A DNA stretch of 64,000 nucleotides, from assembly GCF_900299525.1 (NCBI RefSeq), contig NZ_OMKA01000001.1, forward strand, positions 62,001-126,000, read 5' to 3'. This document shows, one piece after another, positions 33,477 to 42,469 of this stretch (position 1 is the stretch's first letter; each line of letters starts with the position of its first letter). The notes beneath the pieces were generated by a model. That model searched no databases, was not told the origin of the DNA, and saw only the letters and a program-made list of their open reading frames with translations. Source of the DNA: Aquimarina sp. Aq78 (lineage in GTDB: Bacteria; Bacteroidota; Bacteroidia; Flavobacteriales; Flavobacteriaceae). The position numbers and the translations under genes were made by a program.

Positions 33477-34142
33477 TTAATCATCATCATCATCATTATC
33501 ATCGTCATCGTTATATCTTTTTTTTCTTTTTCTATTCTTATAATAGTGGCCATCATCGTCGTCATCATTATGTTTATACTGTTTATATTTCCAATTCTGA
33601 TTATAGTATGGAGAATGAGTGATTGAACATCCATCTATTCCACAATATCCACAGCCATCATAATGTACATTACCTTCTACATATTTTATTCTTCCATATT
33701 TTTTATAGTAGATATGTAGCCCTCCTATTTGATATACTAATCCTCTTCTATTATATCTCATAGATACAGAGCCTATTCTACGTACTCTATTATATCGATC
33801 ATACGTTATATAATTACGTCCTACCTTTTTTAATCTACCATAATAATCATATCTAATGAAGTTGTTATAATGTCTACGATGTGCATATGAACCTGGTGTA
33901 TTATAAGTGTTACGGCTCCAATTGCCATGATGAGATCTACCTCTTCTTTTAATGATTCTGTAATCTATGTCTCCATCTGGATACACAAAAAATTGTACTC
34001 CGCCCTCTACAAATACAATGGGTTGTGCATGGTGATAGCGTTTTGTAACCCTATCCTGGTGATCCGAGTGTTTTTGGTCGGTCGCTTGTGCAGTTGTTCC
34101 TACTAGTAATAATACTGCAATAAAAAGTATCATTTTTTTCAT
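33477..34142 (-). CDS. Secreted protein with YD-like repeats and polyacidic Asp tail
   Basis: A 221-residue secreted protein, signal peptide at 1-20 (ending AQA). Residues about 40-165 share the N-terminal domain of the 29399 protein: EGGVQFFVYPDGDIDYRI, then tandem units of the type YDYYGRLKKVGRNYITYD and YKKYGRIKYVEG, similar in style to YD repeats. A four-cysteine patch follows (YDGCGYCGIDGCSI has three of the visible Cys). The C-terminus ends in alternating basic and acidic runs and a terminal block of aspartates encoded by a GAT-type triplet repeat. Function unknown. It carries the same kind of TGGCAC promoter as the polybasic relative, so the two may act together. Confidence 0.75.
   Translation of the reverse strand: MKKMILFIAVLLLVGTTAQATDQKHSDHQDRVTKRYHHAQPIVFVEGGVQFFVYPDGDIDYRIIKRRGRSHHGNWSRNTYNTPGSYAHRRHYNNFIRYDYYGRLKKVGRNYITYDRYNRVRRIGSVSMRYNRRGLVYQIGGLHIYYKKYGRIKYVEGNVHYDGCGYCGIDGCSITHSPYYNQNWKYKQYKHNDDDDDGHYYKNRKRKKRYNDDDDNDDDDD
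33481..33510 (-). repeat. GAT/GAC triplet microsatellite coding for poly-Asp
   Basis: The 3' end of the 33477 gene is a nearly pure triplet repeat (ATC/GTC on the plus strand), giving terminal Asp runs. A second shorter run is near 33550-33568. Such repeats can change length by slippage without breaking the frame. Confidence 0.7.
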
Positions 34143-34209
34143 AACTTACATGTTTTGGGTTTGTGCCTACTCATTAGCTTTTCGGCTTCCGCTATTTGAC
34201 AAGTAGTGT

Positions 34210-34225
34210 TTCAAATGGTGTGCCA
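34210..34225 (-). promoter_or_regulatory. Sigma-54-like promoter, TGGCACA-N4-TTGA
   Basis: Minus strand TGGCACACCATTTGAA, same layout and same TTGA at -12 as the site at 30787-30802. The expected 5' leader to the ATG at 34142 is about 55 bases. Confidence 0.5.
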
Positions 34226-34595
34226 AAAATTTGCAAGAAATCAAAAACTGATTGTAATTAATTGATTTATAGGGAGTTATTTTTTAGAGATATTTGTATT
34301 CTCTATAACCTTCTATAAAGAAGTGGTAGCTGATAATTCTATCTTGATGGATTATAGAGATTAGAGTTATAAAAATTTATATAAATTTTGGTTGGATTTT
34401 TAAGTGAATATTATTTTATAAAATAGTATTCAAAATACTTTGAATTTGCATGTTCTGGTAGGTTGTATTGATTTTGGATTAGTGAAATATATAACAATTT
34501 GACCTATTGTATACTACGTAATTATGAAGTAAGAAGTATTAGAACGTACAACGGGTTAAAGTGGCATTACTTTTGATAAGGAAATATCGCTAAAA
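34226..34595. other. AT-rich intergenic region
   Basis: About 370 bases upstream of the sigma-54-like site and downstream of uvrA. No open frame, hairpin terminator or repeat was seen. Confidence 0.4.
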
Positions 34596-37376
34596 TTATA
34601 ACTTCTCTTTCAAATATTCTCCTGTATATGATCCTTTAATTTTTACAATTTCTTCGGGTGTACCTTCTGCAATGATATTACCCCCATTTTTACCACCTTC
34701 GAGTCCAAGATCAATTATATAGTCGGCACATTTTACAAGATCTAAATTGTGTTCTATCACTAAGATAGAATGCCCTTTTGCAATCAATTCATTAAAAGAC
34801 TTGAGTAATTTCTTAATATCATGAAAATGAAGCCCCGTAGTTGGTTCATCAAAAATAAATAATGCTTTGTCTTTGGTATTTCCTTTTACCAAAAAGGAGG
34901 CAAGTTTAATTCGTTGAGCCTCACCACCAGATAGTGTAGATGAACTTTGTCCTAACTGTACATATCCAAGACCAACATCTTGTAAGGGTTGTAGTTTTCT
35001 TTGAATTTTGGTTTGATTATGATCTGAAAAGAAATCAATAGCATTATCTATGGTCATTGAGAGTACATCATGAATATTTTTATCATGAAATGTTACTTCG
35101 AGAACATCTTTTTTAAAGCGTTTTCCTGCACAGGTTTCGCATTCTAGATGTACATCTGCCATAAACTGCATCTCTATCGTAACTTCTCCTTCTCCTTTAC
35201 ATGTTTCGCATCGACCACCATCTACATTAAAAGAAAAGTGCTTTGCTTTATAGTTACGAATGCCAGATAATTTTTGGGTAGCGAATAAGTTACGAATATC
35301 ATCATAGGCTTTAATGTAAGTAACAGGATTAGAGCGAGAGGATCTACCAATTGGATTTTGATCTACAAACTCTACATGCTTTATATTACTATAATTGCCT
35401 TTAAGTTCTGTAAACTGTCCAGCTTTTTCTCCATACCCTCCTAATTGTTTAAGTAAAGAAGGGTAGATGATTTTTTTGACAAGAGTACTCTTGCCGCTAC
35501 CAGAGACTCCTGTAATAGCTGTAAAGGCTCCGAGGGGAACTTTTACATCAATATTTTTTAGATTATTCTCACGTGCGCCAATGATTTCGACATAATATTT
35601 TGAAGTTCTTCTAGTTTCGGGAACTTCGATTTCAAGAGTTCCATTCAGGTATTTTGCAGTAAGAGAATCTGCTTTCAGGATTTGATCAAAAGTACCTGTT
35701 GCAACCACATGACCGCCATATGTACCTGCTTCGGGACCTATATCGATGATTTCATCGGCAGCTTTCATAATATCCTCATCATGTTCTACGACAATTACTG
35801 TATTTCCTAAATCACGAAGAGATTGTAGTACTTTGATTAGCTTTTCGGTATCTTTTGGGTGTAATCCTATACTAGGTTCGTCAAGAATATACATAGAACC
35901 AACCAGACTACTTCCTAACGAGGTTGCCAGATTAATACGCTGTGACTCTCCTCCGGATAGTGTATTTGATTTACGATTAAGTGTTAAATATTCTAGCCCT
36001 ACATTTTGTAAAAATTCTAATCGACTATTAATTTCTTTAAGAAGACGATTAGCGATTTTAGCGTCGTACTCGTTAAGACTAATATTTTTAAAGAAATCGG
36101 CTAATTCATTTAAAGGTTTTTCTACCAAATCTGTTACTGTGGCTCCATCAATCTTTACATAATTTGCTTCTTTACGCAAACGCTTTCCTTTGCAGATGTT
36201 ACATTTCGTTTTTCCGCGGTAGCGAGAAAGCATTACTCGATTCTGAATTTTATACGCTTTGGCTTCTAGTTCTTTAAAGAAACTGGTAATACCTTCAAAA
36301 TATTCATTTCCTTGCCATAATAATTCTCTATCCTGATCTGATAATTCAAAATATGGTTTATGAATAGGAAAATCAAACTTATAGGCACTATTTACCAATT
36401 GATCTTTATACCATCCCATACTATCACCTCGCCAGGGAAAAACGGCTCCTTCATACACACTTAATGCGGTATTTGGGACAACAAGATCATCATCTATACC
36501 TATTACATCACCATAACCTTCGCATTCTGGACAGGCACCATACGGATTATTAAAACTAAATAAATGTATATTGGGTTCGAGGAAAGAAACTCCGTCTAAT
36601 TCGAATTTATTACTAAATTGTCTTAGGTTACCACCATTTAGTGTTTCGATAAAGCAAGTGCCTTTCCCTTCAAAAAATGCAGAGCCAATAGCATCTGCCA
36701 AGCGGTTATAAAAGTCTTCTTCATCTCTTTTTACGATACGATCAACAACCAAATAAAAATCATCATTTTCTTGTATAGAAGCGTCTTCTATCCTGGTTAC
36801 AGAACCATTATTTTTTATACGTGCATATCCTTGTTGTTGTAATACTTTTAGTTTTCCTTCTAGTGTACGACCATCTTCGATATGAATAGGGGAGAGTAGT
36901 AATAGTTTTTCACCATCTTCAAAAGATTTTACATATTCGATCACATCGGTTACTCTATCTTTTTTTACCTGGTTACCAGAAACAGGGGAGTAGGTCTTAC
37001 CAATTCTGGCAAAAAGTAATTTTAAGTAATCATAAATTTCTGTGGTAGTACCAACAGTAGATCTTGGATTTGTAGAGTTTACTTTTTGCTCTATTGCTAT
37101 TGCCGGCGCTATCCCTTTTATGTAATCTACTTTGGGTTTATTAAGACGCCCTAAAAACTGCCTGGCATAGGAGGAAAGGCTTTCTACATATCTGCGTTGC
37201 CCTTCGGCATATAAAGTATCAAAAGCCAAACTAGATTTACCAGAACCAGATAATCCTGTAATGACTACTAATTTGTTTCTGGGAATAACTGCGTCTAAAT
37301 CTTTCAGGTTGTGAAGATTAGCTCCTTTAATAATTATATTCTCTTTTGGATCTAAGGTTGTAATGTCTTGAATCAT
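34596..37376 (-). CDS. uvrA: Excinuclease ABC subunit UvrA
   Basis: A 926-residue UvrA, the damage-recognition ATPase of nucleotide excision repair. The ATG at 37376 fits the family start (PKENIIIKGANLHNLKDLD follows closely); a TTG eight codons earlier was rejected. Two ABC ATPase modules: Walker A GLSGSGKSS and GVSGSGKST, signatures TLSGGESQRINLA and TLSGGEAQRIKLA, Walker B MYILDEPSIGLHP and LFIFDEPTTGLHF. Zinc modules are visible as CPECEGYGD, CNICKGKR, and CETCKGEGE with CETCAGKR. Length is normal. It is not next to uvrB. A divergent ECF sigma factor gene lies upstream with 240 bases between them. Confidence 0.97.
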   Translation of the reverse strand: MIQDITTLDPKENIIIKGANLHNLKDLDAVIPRNKLVVITGLSGSGKSSLAFDTLYAEGQRRYVESLSSYARQFLGRLNKPKVDYIKGIAPAIAIEQKVNSTNPRSTVGTTTEIYDYLKLLFARIGKTYSPVSGNQVKKDRVTDVIEYVKSFEDGEKLLLLSPIHIEDGRTLEGKLKVLQQQGYARIKNNGSVTRIEDASIQENDDFYLVVDRIVKRDEEDFYNRLADAIGSAFFEGKGTCFIETLNGGNLRQFSNKFELDGVSFLEPNIHLFSFNNPYGACPECEGYGDVIGIDDDLVVPNTALSVYEGAVFPWRGDSMGWYKDQLVNSAYKFDFPIHKPYFELSDQDRELLWQGNEYFEGITSFFKELEAKAYKIQNRVMLSRYRGKTKCNICKGKRLRKEANYVKIDGATVTDLVEKPLNELADFFKNISLNEYDAKIANRLLKEINSRLEFLQNVGLEYLTLNRKSNTLSGGESQRINLATSLGSSLVGSMYILDEPSIGLHPKDTEKLIKVLQSLRDLGNTVIVVEHDEDIMKAADEIIDIGPEAGTYGGHVVATGTFDQILKADSLTAKYLNGTLEIEVPETRRTSKYYVEIIGARENNLKNIDVKVPLGAFTAITGVSGSGKSTLVKKIIYPSLLKQLGGYGEKAGQFTELKGNYSNIKHVEFVDQNPIGRSSRSNPVTYIKAYDDIRNLFATQKLSGIRNYKAKHFSFNVDGGRCETCKGEGEVTIEMQFMADVHLECETCAGKRFKKDVLEVTFHDKNIHDVLSMTIDNAIDFFSDHNQTKIQRKLQPLQDVGLGYVQLGQSSSTLSGGEAQRIKLASFLVKGNTKDKALFIFDEPTTGLHFHDIKKLLKSFNELIAKGHSILVIEHNLDLVKCADYIIDLGLEGGKNGGNIIAEGTPEEIVKIKGSYTGEYLKEKL

Positions 37377-37617
37377 AGTAAATATGCGGTAAGAGCGCAA
37401 AGATAAGGATTACTAAACAAGTATTATAATGTATGTAGATTGAAAGTTTAGTTAAAAAAATTAACAAGAAATTGTTTGAAATTAAATGAATGTTACTATA
37501 TTAGCCCCTAATTAAGTAACCAAAATTTAAACAAAACTGCCTATAGCATACCTTTACTTTAAAAGTTTAACATAGCACGAGCCCCCACGCTTGTTTGTAC
37601 TAAATAATAGTCAAGGT

Positions 37618-38202
37618 ATGAAAAATTACACCCTAACAGACGCAGTTCTGGTTAATAACTACATTAATGGTGACGAATGTGCACTATCTGTTCTTATCGA
37701 ACGCCATAAGCAACGTATTTACAGTTTTATTTATTCAAAAGTTTTTGATAGAGATGTCTCTGAAGATATTTTCCAGGATACTTTTATTAAAGTGATCCGA
37801 ACTTTAAAAAATGGAAAATATAATGAGGAAGGGAAATTTCTTCCTTGGGTAATGCGTATTGCCCATAATTTGGTAATTGATCACTTTAGAAAAGGAAATC
37901 GTATGCCAAAATTCGAAGATAATGGAGAATTTAGTATTTTCTCTGTAATCAGCGATGGAAATCTAAATGCCGAAAAGAGATTAATAAAAGATCAGGTAGA
38001 AGAAGATTTACGTAATTTGATTCAAGAATTACCAGATGACCAGAAAGAAGTCTTAATAATGCGTATGTATAGAGACATGAGTTTTAAAGAAATATCTGAT
38101 AAAACCGGTGTAAGTATAAACACTGCTCTTGGTAGAATGCGATATGCATTAATTAATTTAAGAAAAGTAATAGAAAAAAATAATATTGTTTTAACAAATT
38201 AA
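37618..38202 (+). CDS. ECF-type sigma-70 family RNA polymerase sigma factor
   Basis: A 194-residue group 4 sigma factor from the ATG at 37618; the longer frame starts with TTG. Region 2: ALSVLIERHKQRIYSFIYSK, then DISEDIFQDTF-like SEDIFQDTFIKVIR, and LPWVMRIAHNLVIDHFRK for -10 recognition. Region 4: LPDDQKEVLIMRMYRDMSF, then EISDKTGVSINTALGRMRYA, a helix-turn-helix for -35 recognition. No anti-sigma factor is adjacent. The next gene, 74 bases downstream, is a 48-residue basic protein that seems to be a fixed companion in flavobacteria (from memory). The regulon is unknown. Confidence 0.92.
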   Translation: MKNYTLTDAVLVNNYINGDECALSVLIERHKQRIYSFIYSKVFDRDVSEDIFQDTFIKVIRTLKNGKYNEEGKFLPWVMRIAHNLVIDHFRKGNRMPKFEDNGEFSIFSVISDGNLNAEKRLIKDQVEEDLRNLIQELPDDQKEVLIMRMYRDMSFKEISDKTGVSINTALGRMRYALINLRKVIEKNNIVLTN

Positions 38203-38276
38203 TAACTTTTTTATACAATAAAGCAGAATTAGTGCCGTTATCCTTATATAACCCTTTAAATTTAAGATTATATAAT

Positions 38277-38423
38277 ATGGCAAAATTTTACTTTAAGTCT
38301 TCTAAAAAAGAGGAAAAACATTTAGTACCAAGCAGAAGAACAATAGATTTTCTTCTAAACTATTCAAAATCGTTACAGGTTGTAGAATATAACAATCTTA
38401 AGTTTGAAACGATTTTAAATTAA
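38277..38423 (+). CDS. Small basic protein beside the ECF sigma gene
   Basis: A 48-residue protein from the ATG at 38277 (MAKFYFKSSKKEEKHLVPSR), ending in SLQVVEYNNLKFETILN. A longer frame from 38232 adds a leader with no family likeness and was rejected. No transmembrane segment or known domain. I recall similar C-termini (NLxFETILN) in other flavobacterial genomes, which supports it as a real conserved gene. The gene ends just before a terminator shared with nth and is probably co-transcribed with the sigma factor gene. Function unknown; a regulator of the sigma factor is one possibility. Confidence 0.7.
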   Translation: MAKFYFKSSKKEEKHLVPSRRTIDFLLNYSKSLQVVEYNNLKFETILN

Positions 38424-38429
38424 ACTTAT

Positions 38430-38457
38430 AAAAGGCCTATTTCTTAATAGGCCTTTT
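38430..38457. terminator. Bidirectional terminator hairpin
   Basis: Perfect 12-bp stem, arms AAAAGGCCTATT (38430-38441) and AATAGGCCTTTT (38446-38457), loop TCTT. It overlaps the stop codon and last codons of nth. Confidence 0.87.
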
Positions 38458-39105
38458 TGCTTTTTGGTACTCATCTAAAACAGTTTTTCTGCCTATAGTT
38501 TTGGTAATAATATCTTTATCAAGATCCCAGCCTCTTGCAGGAGAATATTCTCTACCGTACCATATGATTTGAAGATGCAGATCGTTCCATAGTTCTTTTG
38601 GAAATAACCTCTTGGCGTCTTTTTCGGTTTGCGTAACATTTTTACCGTTAGTAAATCCCCATCTATACATTAATCTATGAATATGTGTATCTACAGGAAA
38701 TGCAGGTACACCAAATGCTTGAGACATAACTACACTAGCGGTTTTATGACCAACAGCTGGTAATTCTTCTAAAGCCTCAAAACTTTGAGGAACCTCGCCA
38801 TTATGCTTGTCGATCAATATATGTGATAACCCATGAATTCCTTTGGCTTTCATAGGGCTTAAACCTACTGGTTTTATAATTTCCCGAATTTCTTCTACAG
38901 ATAATCTAATCATTGCATAGGGATTATCTGCTCTGTCAAATAGGAGCGGAGTGATTTTGTTTACTCTTACATCTGTACTTTGTGCACTCATTAATACTGC
39001 AATGAGTAAAGTATAAGGGTCTTTATGATCTAATGGGATTGGTATTTTAGGATATAATTCCTGAAGTGTCTTAATAGTAAAATCTACCTTTTCCTGTTTG
39101 GTCAT
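38437..39105 (-). CDS. nth: Endonuclease III-like DNA glycosylase lacking the iron-sulfur cysteines
   Basis: A 222-residue HhH-GPD superfamily enzyme for base excision repair of oxidised pyrimidines, with AP lyase activity. The helix-hairpin-helix reads LEELPAVGHKTASVV with catalytic Lys121, and Asp139 lies in PVDTHIHR, both as in E. coli Nth. E. coli Nth ends with a C-x6-C-x2-C-x5-C cluster loop; this protein has no cysteine at all, and the corresponding region reads YGREYSPARGWDLDKDI. Loss of the cluster is known in some HhH-GPD lineages. Activity should be kept because both catalytic residues are present. The 3' end overlaps the terminator. Confidence 0.9.
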   Translation of the reverse strand: MTKQEKVDFTIKTLQELYPKIPIPLDHKDPYTLLIAVLMSAQSTDVRVNKITPLLFDRADNPYAMIRLSVEEIREIIKPVGLSPMKAKGIHGLSHILIDKHNGEVPQSFEALEELPAVGHKTASVVMSQAFGVPAFPVDTHIHRLMYRWGFTNGKNVTQTEKDAKRLFPKELWNDLHLQIIWYGREYSPARGWDLDKDIITKTIGRKTVLDEYQKAKRPIKK

Positions 39106-39174
39106 ATTACAAAATTAATTTGAGCTAAAGTTAAAATAAAATTAGTAGTCTGAGGTTTAATAGTTATTAAAACA

Positions 39175-39924
39175 TTAATTGAGGTCATTTATTAACTTCA
39201 GTAAAATTTCTTTTTTTCTGGTAGCCAGCGGAATTTTACTTTTATCTTTTAATACCAGATAATCTCCTTCTCGTTTATCATATCTTAATAAATAATCCAG
39301 ATTTACTAAATGAGATTGATGACATCTAAAAAATTGTTGCGAAGAAAGCATATTTTCATATTCTTTAAGTCCTTTAGATACAAGTAAGCTATCCTGATTA
39401 TGGATGAAAAATTTGGTGTAACTACCGTTTGCTTCCAGGTGTATAATGTCTTTAACAAATACAATCTGAATACCATATTTATCTTTTAGAACCAAACGAG
39501 TAGGTTCTTTTGATTGATCATTTATATTATCTATAAGTGTTTGTACTCTCTGTGGTGTCTTATGATGCTCAAATTCTGATTCTGCTTTTTGGACGGCTTC
39601 TATTAATTCTTCGGGATCTATAGGTTTCAGGAGGTAATCCAAGGCGCTAAATTTTATTGCTCTTAGCGCATATTTTTCATGAGAAGAAGCAAATATTACC
39701 TGGAAATTGATTTCTGGTAATTTTCGTAATACATCAAACCCGGTACCATCTGGCATCTCAATATCAAGAAATACAAGATCTGGTTTACTAGCGGTAATTA
39801 GTGCAACTCCTTCTGCTACATTTGTCGCTTCTCCTATAAAATCTATAGTAGGACAATACTCCTTAAGTAATTCTAAAAAATTTCTTCTTGCCGCTGGATT
39901 ATCTTCTATTAGGACTACTTTCAT
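39175..39924 (-). CDS. LytTR family response regulator
   Basis: A 249-residue LytR/AlgR-type regulator. Receiver domain at residues 1-120: VVLIEDN, Asp54 in LVFLDIEMPDG, FASSHEKY and YLLKPI with the conserved lysine. LytTR DNA-binding domain at about 145-245: KDIIHLEANGSYTKFFI, then FFRCHQSHLVNLDYL. Its ATG follows the stop of the TPR kinase gene directly, with no spacer, so translation is probably coupled. It is the only regulator gene next to two tandem TPR kinases and could serve both. LytTR regulators bind direct repeats; targets are unknown. Confidence 0.94.
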   Translation of the reverse strand: MKVVLIEDNPAARRNFLELLKEYCPTIDFIGEATNVAEGVALITASKPDLVFLDIEMPDGTGFDVLRKLPEINFQVIFASSHEKYALRAIKFSALDYLLKPIDPEELIEAVQKAESEFEHHKTPQRVQTLIDNINDQSKEPTRLVLKDKYGIQIVFVKDIIHLEANGSYTKFFIHNQDSLLVSKGLKEYENMLSSQQFFRCHQSHLVNLDYLLRYDKREGDYLVLKDKSKIPLATRKKEILLKLINDLN

Positions 39925-42315
39925 TTATATGTGTTGAAATGGTAAATTAAACGTTATTTGTGTACCTTGAGAAAGATCTTGAATATCAAATGCAATTTTT
40001 TTCTTTTGCATTTTACGATAGAGATCTATTCGCTCTTCGGTTATTTTTATAGCGTGAGATACATGATCTTTACGTTTTACCTTTATAGCATCTTCAATCC
40101 CTGATCCATCATCTAATATTTTTAAGACCAAATGGTCTCCTTCCATCGAAAAATGAATAGAAATAGTTGCTCCTTCTTTTATAGTAGTAACACCATGTTC
40201 AATAGCATTTTCTACAAAAGGTTGTGCAAACATAGGAGGAATGGCGATTTCATCAGTAGTTAAACCGTCTTCTACTTCAATTTTGAAAATAAAAGGATGA
40301 TCACGTTTTAAGTTTTGAATGCTCAAGTAATTATCGAGCATATTAATTTCCTGATCCAGACTAATAAATTCACTTCTTGAATTGTCTAACACTTGTCGAA
40401 TGAGCTTAGAAAACTTTACCAGATATAAACTTGCTTTTTTTGCATCTCCCTGATTCATATAATCCTGTATAGAAGTCATAGCATTAAAAATAAAATGCGG
40501 ATTCATCTGCACACGCAGTAGGTTTTGTTCTATATCCTGTGCTCTTTGTTGTAATGCTAATCTCTTTTGTCGATTTACCAAATACAATACTAACCCCAGA
40601 AGCAATAAAACCACACTTACAATACCAAAAATGGTTTTATTAAAATTAGCTTGCTTTAATTCTAAAGATTGGATAGAAGCTTGCTGTGCTAAACTCTTGA
40701 TTTCCTGTTCCTTTTTCTCAGTTTCGTATTGTACTTGTAATTGTGATAATTGTTTTGATTTTTCTTCACCGAGCAGAGAATCATAAGTGGCATGATACAA
40801 TTCATAAGATGCTAATGCAGCTTTATGATTGCCCAATGCTTTCTCTACTTCAACAAGGGTTTTTGTTGCATCTCTTAGATAAGTTTGGTTTTTGATCGCC
40901 TGAGCAAGCTTAATACCTTCTGTAAAATATTCTTTGGCTTGAGTATATTTTTTTAATTTCCAATCAATCGTTCCTATGGTTATTAAAGCTTTACTTAAGG
41001 TTAATTTATCTCCAATTTCACGACTAACTTTAAGGCCTTTTAATGAATGGTCTAAAGCCTTAGGATACTTTTTTTGATATACATAAACGCGGCCAATATC
41101 TACAGAATTTACAGCAATAAATTCTTTGTTATTTAGTTCTTCTGCAATTTTTAAAGACGTAAAAAAGTGTTCTAATGCTTTTGTCGGATTATTTTGTATA
41201 TAATAAATGGTTCCAATATGATTATTGATTAAAGAAATCTGATTTTTATCATTAATGTCTTCAGCAATTTTTAAGGCTTTAAAAAAATATTCAAAAGCTT
41301 GAGTTATACTATTCATCTCCTGATAAATACTACCAATATTATTATAGCCAAAGGCTATACTAGCCTTGTCATTTATTTCCTCAAGGACATCTACCGACTT
41401 AAAATAATAACGCAAAGCTTCTGTGTAATTACCTTGATCGCTGTGTACAGAACCTAAATCAATTTGATTAATAGCAACCCCTTTTTTGTGTCCTAGTTCT
41501 ATATCTATACATAAAGATTTTGAATAATATTCTATAGCTTTTGAATTGTCGCTTTGTTTGGCATAAATAGTTCCTATATTATTATAACAAAGTGATATTT
41601 GATCTTTGTTTTCAAGCTGTTCAGCAATTTTAATAGCTTTAAAATGATAATCTAAGGCTTGTGGGTAATTACTTTGTTCTCGATATAAAACACCAATATT
41701 TAAATAGCTAAGTGCCATTTCGCTCAGGTCATTTAACTCCTTTTTTATTCCTAAGGATTCCTTATGATATTCTAAAGCTTTAACATAATCCCCTTGGACT
41801 TCGTATAAAATACCTATATTATTAAGTGTATTAGCAGTTTCTGATTTATCATTTAATTTTTTTCTAATTTTTAATGTTTGAAGAAAATAATCAGTTGCCT
41901 TAGCAATATCTCCTTGGTGGTAGGCGATAATTCCTAAATTATTGTAGATACCACTTTTTCCTTTAGGGTAAGTGTTGTTTTTGTCTAACTCTAACGCTTT
42001 ATTGCCAATATCTACTCCTTGTTTATAATCCCCTTTTTTTAAGGCTATTCCAATTATTTGAATATAACTGTCAATAATTCCATGTGAATAATCTATTGTT
42101 TTTGCCAAGTCTATAGCATGTTCGAGATAGTTTAAAGTTTTAATAGAATCTACTCCCTTATACTGCAAGGCCAATAAATTATATGTATCAACTTTTTCTT
42201 TCTCAGAAATATTTGTTTCAAGTGCCTGTAAAAGCGAATCAATTTTAGTCTGATTTTGTGCAAAAACATTGAAAGCAATTAAAAAAGAAAAGATGGTTAG
42301 TGTATTTTTTTTCAT
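39925..42315 (-). CDS. TPR-containing LytS-type sensor histidine kinase, copy 1
   Basis: A 796-residue sensor. Signal peptide (about 1-19, ending VFA). Periplasmic tetratricopeptide repeats, about ten, fill residues 60-480 (for example LNNIGILYEVQGDYVKALEY). A coiled segment (SKQLSQLQVQYETEKKEQEI) leads to one transmembrane helix near 560-580 (IFGIVSVVLLLLGLVLYLV). The cytoplasmic His_kinase domain has the phosphorylated His in VQMNPHFIFNAMTS and an HATPase with FVENAIEHG and DDGSGIE. This lineage uses TPRs to sense an unknown periplasmic partner. The stop codon abuts the regulator ATG. The last 300 residues are almost identical to those of the next kinase. Confidence 0.92.
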   Translation of the reverse strand: MKKNTLTIFSFLIAFNVFAQNQTKIDSLLQALETNISEKEKVDTYNLLALQYKGVDSIKTLNYLEHAIDLAKTIDYSHGIIDSYIQIIGIALKKGDYKQGVDIGNKALELDKNNTYPKGKSGIYNNLGIIAYHQGDIAKATDYFLQTLKIRKKLNDKSETANTLNNIGILYEVQGDYVKALEYHKESLGIKKELNDLSEMALSYLNIGVLYREQSNYPQALDYHFKAIKIAEQLENKDQISLCYNNIGTIYAKQSDNSKAIEYYSKSLCIDIELGHKKGVAINQIDLGSVHSDQGNYTEALRYYFKSVDVLEEINDKASIAFGYNNIGSIYQEMNSITQAFEYFFKALKIAEDINDKNQISLINNHIGTIYYIQNNPTKALEHFFTSLKIAEELNNKEFIAVNSVDIGRVYVYQKKYPKALDHSLKGLKVSREIGDKLTLSKALITIGTIDWKLKKYTQAKEYFTEGIKLAQAIKNQTYLRDATKTLVEVEKALGNHKAALASYELYHATYDSLLGEEKSKQLSQLQVQYETEKKEQEIKSLAQQASIQSLELKQANFNKTIFGIVSVVLLLLGLVLYLVNRQKRLALQQRAQDIEQNLLRVQMNPHFIFNAMTSIQDYMNQGDAKKASLYLVKFSKLIRQVLDNSRSEFISLDQEINMLDNYLSIQNLKRDHPFIFKIEVEDGLTTDEIAIPPMFAQPFVENAIEHGVTTIKEGATISIHFSMEGDHLVLKILDDGSGIEDAIKVKRKDHVSHAIKITEERIDLYRKMQKKKIAFDIQDLSQGTQITFNLPFQHI
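39941..40850 (-). repeat. 910-bp near-identical segment, copy 1
   Basis: Covers the transmembrane and kinase-coding part of the first TPR kinase gene. It is colinear with 42486-43395 at a constant offset of 2545 bases without any indel; I estimate about 90% base identity by eye. The TPR-coding parts outside it are far less similar. Confidence 0.85.
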
Positions 42316-42469
42316 AGTATATATTCATATCTATTTCGAAATACAAGATTTAATTATTTTTTAATTAATTCCTCTGTCTTTTTTGCAAGAGTATTGAAAT
42401 GATAATTAGTAAAGGCAAATTTATAAAACTTCTTCTTGCTGTATAAATGTTTTGAAAAAGAATTATTTT

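Noticed and set aside
33360..33626. 88-codon plus-strand frame with an Ile/Val-rich end
   Set aside because: It runs through the RNA candidate and terminator and is antisense to the Asp-rich tail of the 33477 gene.
35746..36162. 138-codon plus-strand frame inside uvrA
   Set aside because: Antisense shadow of a strongly conserved gene, with no independent features.
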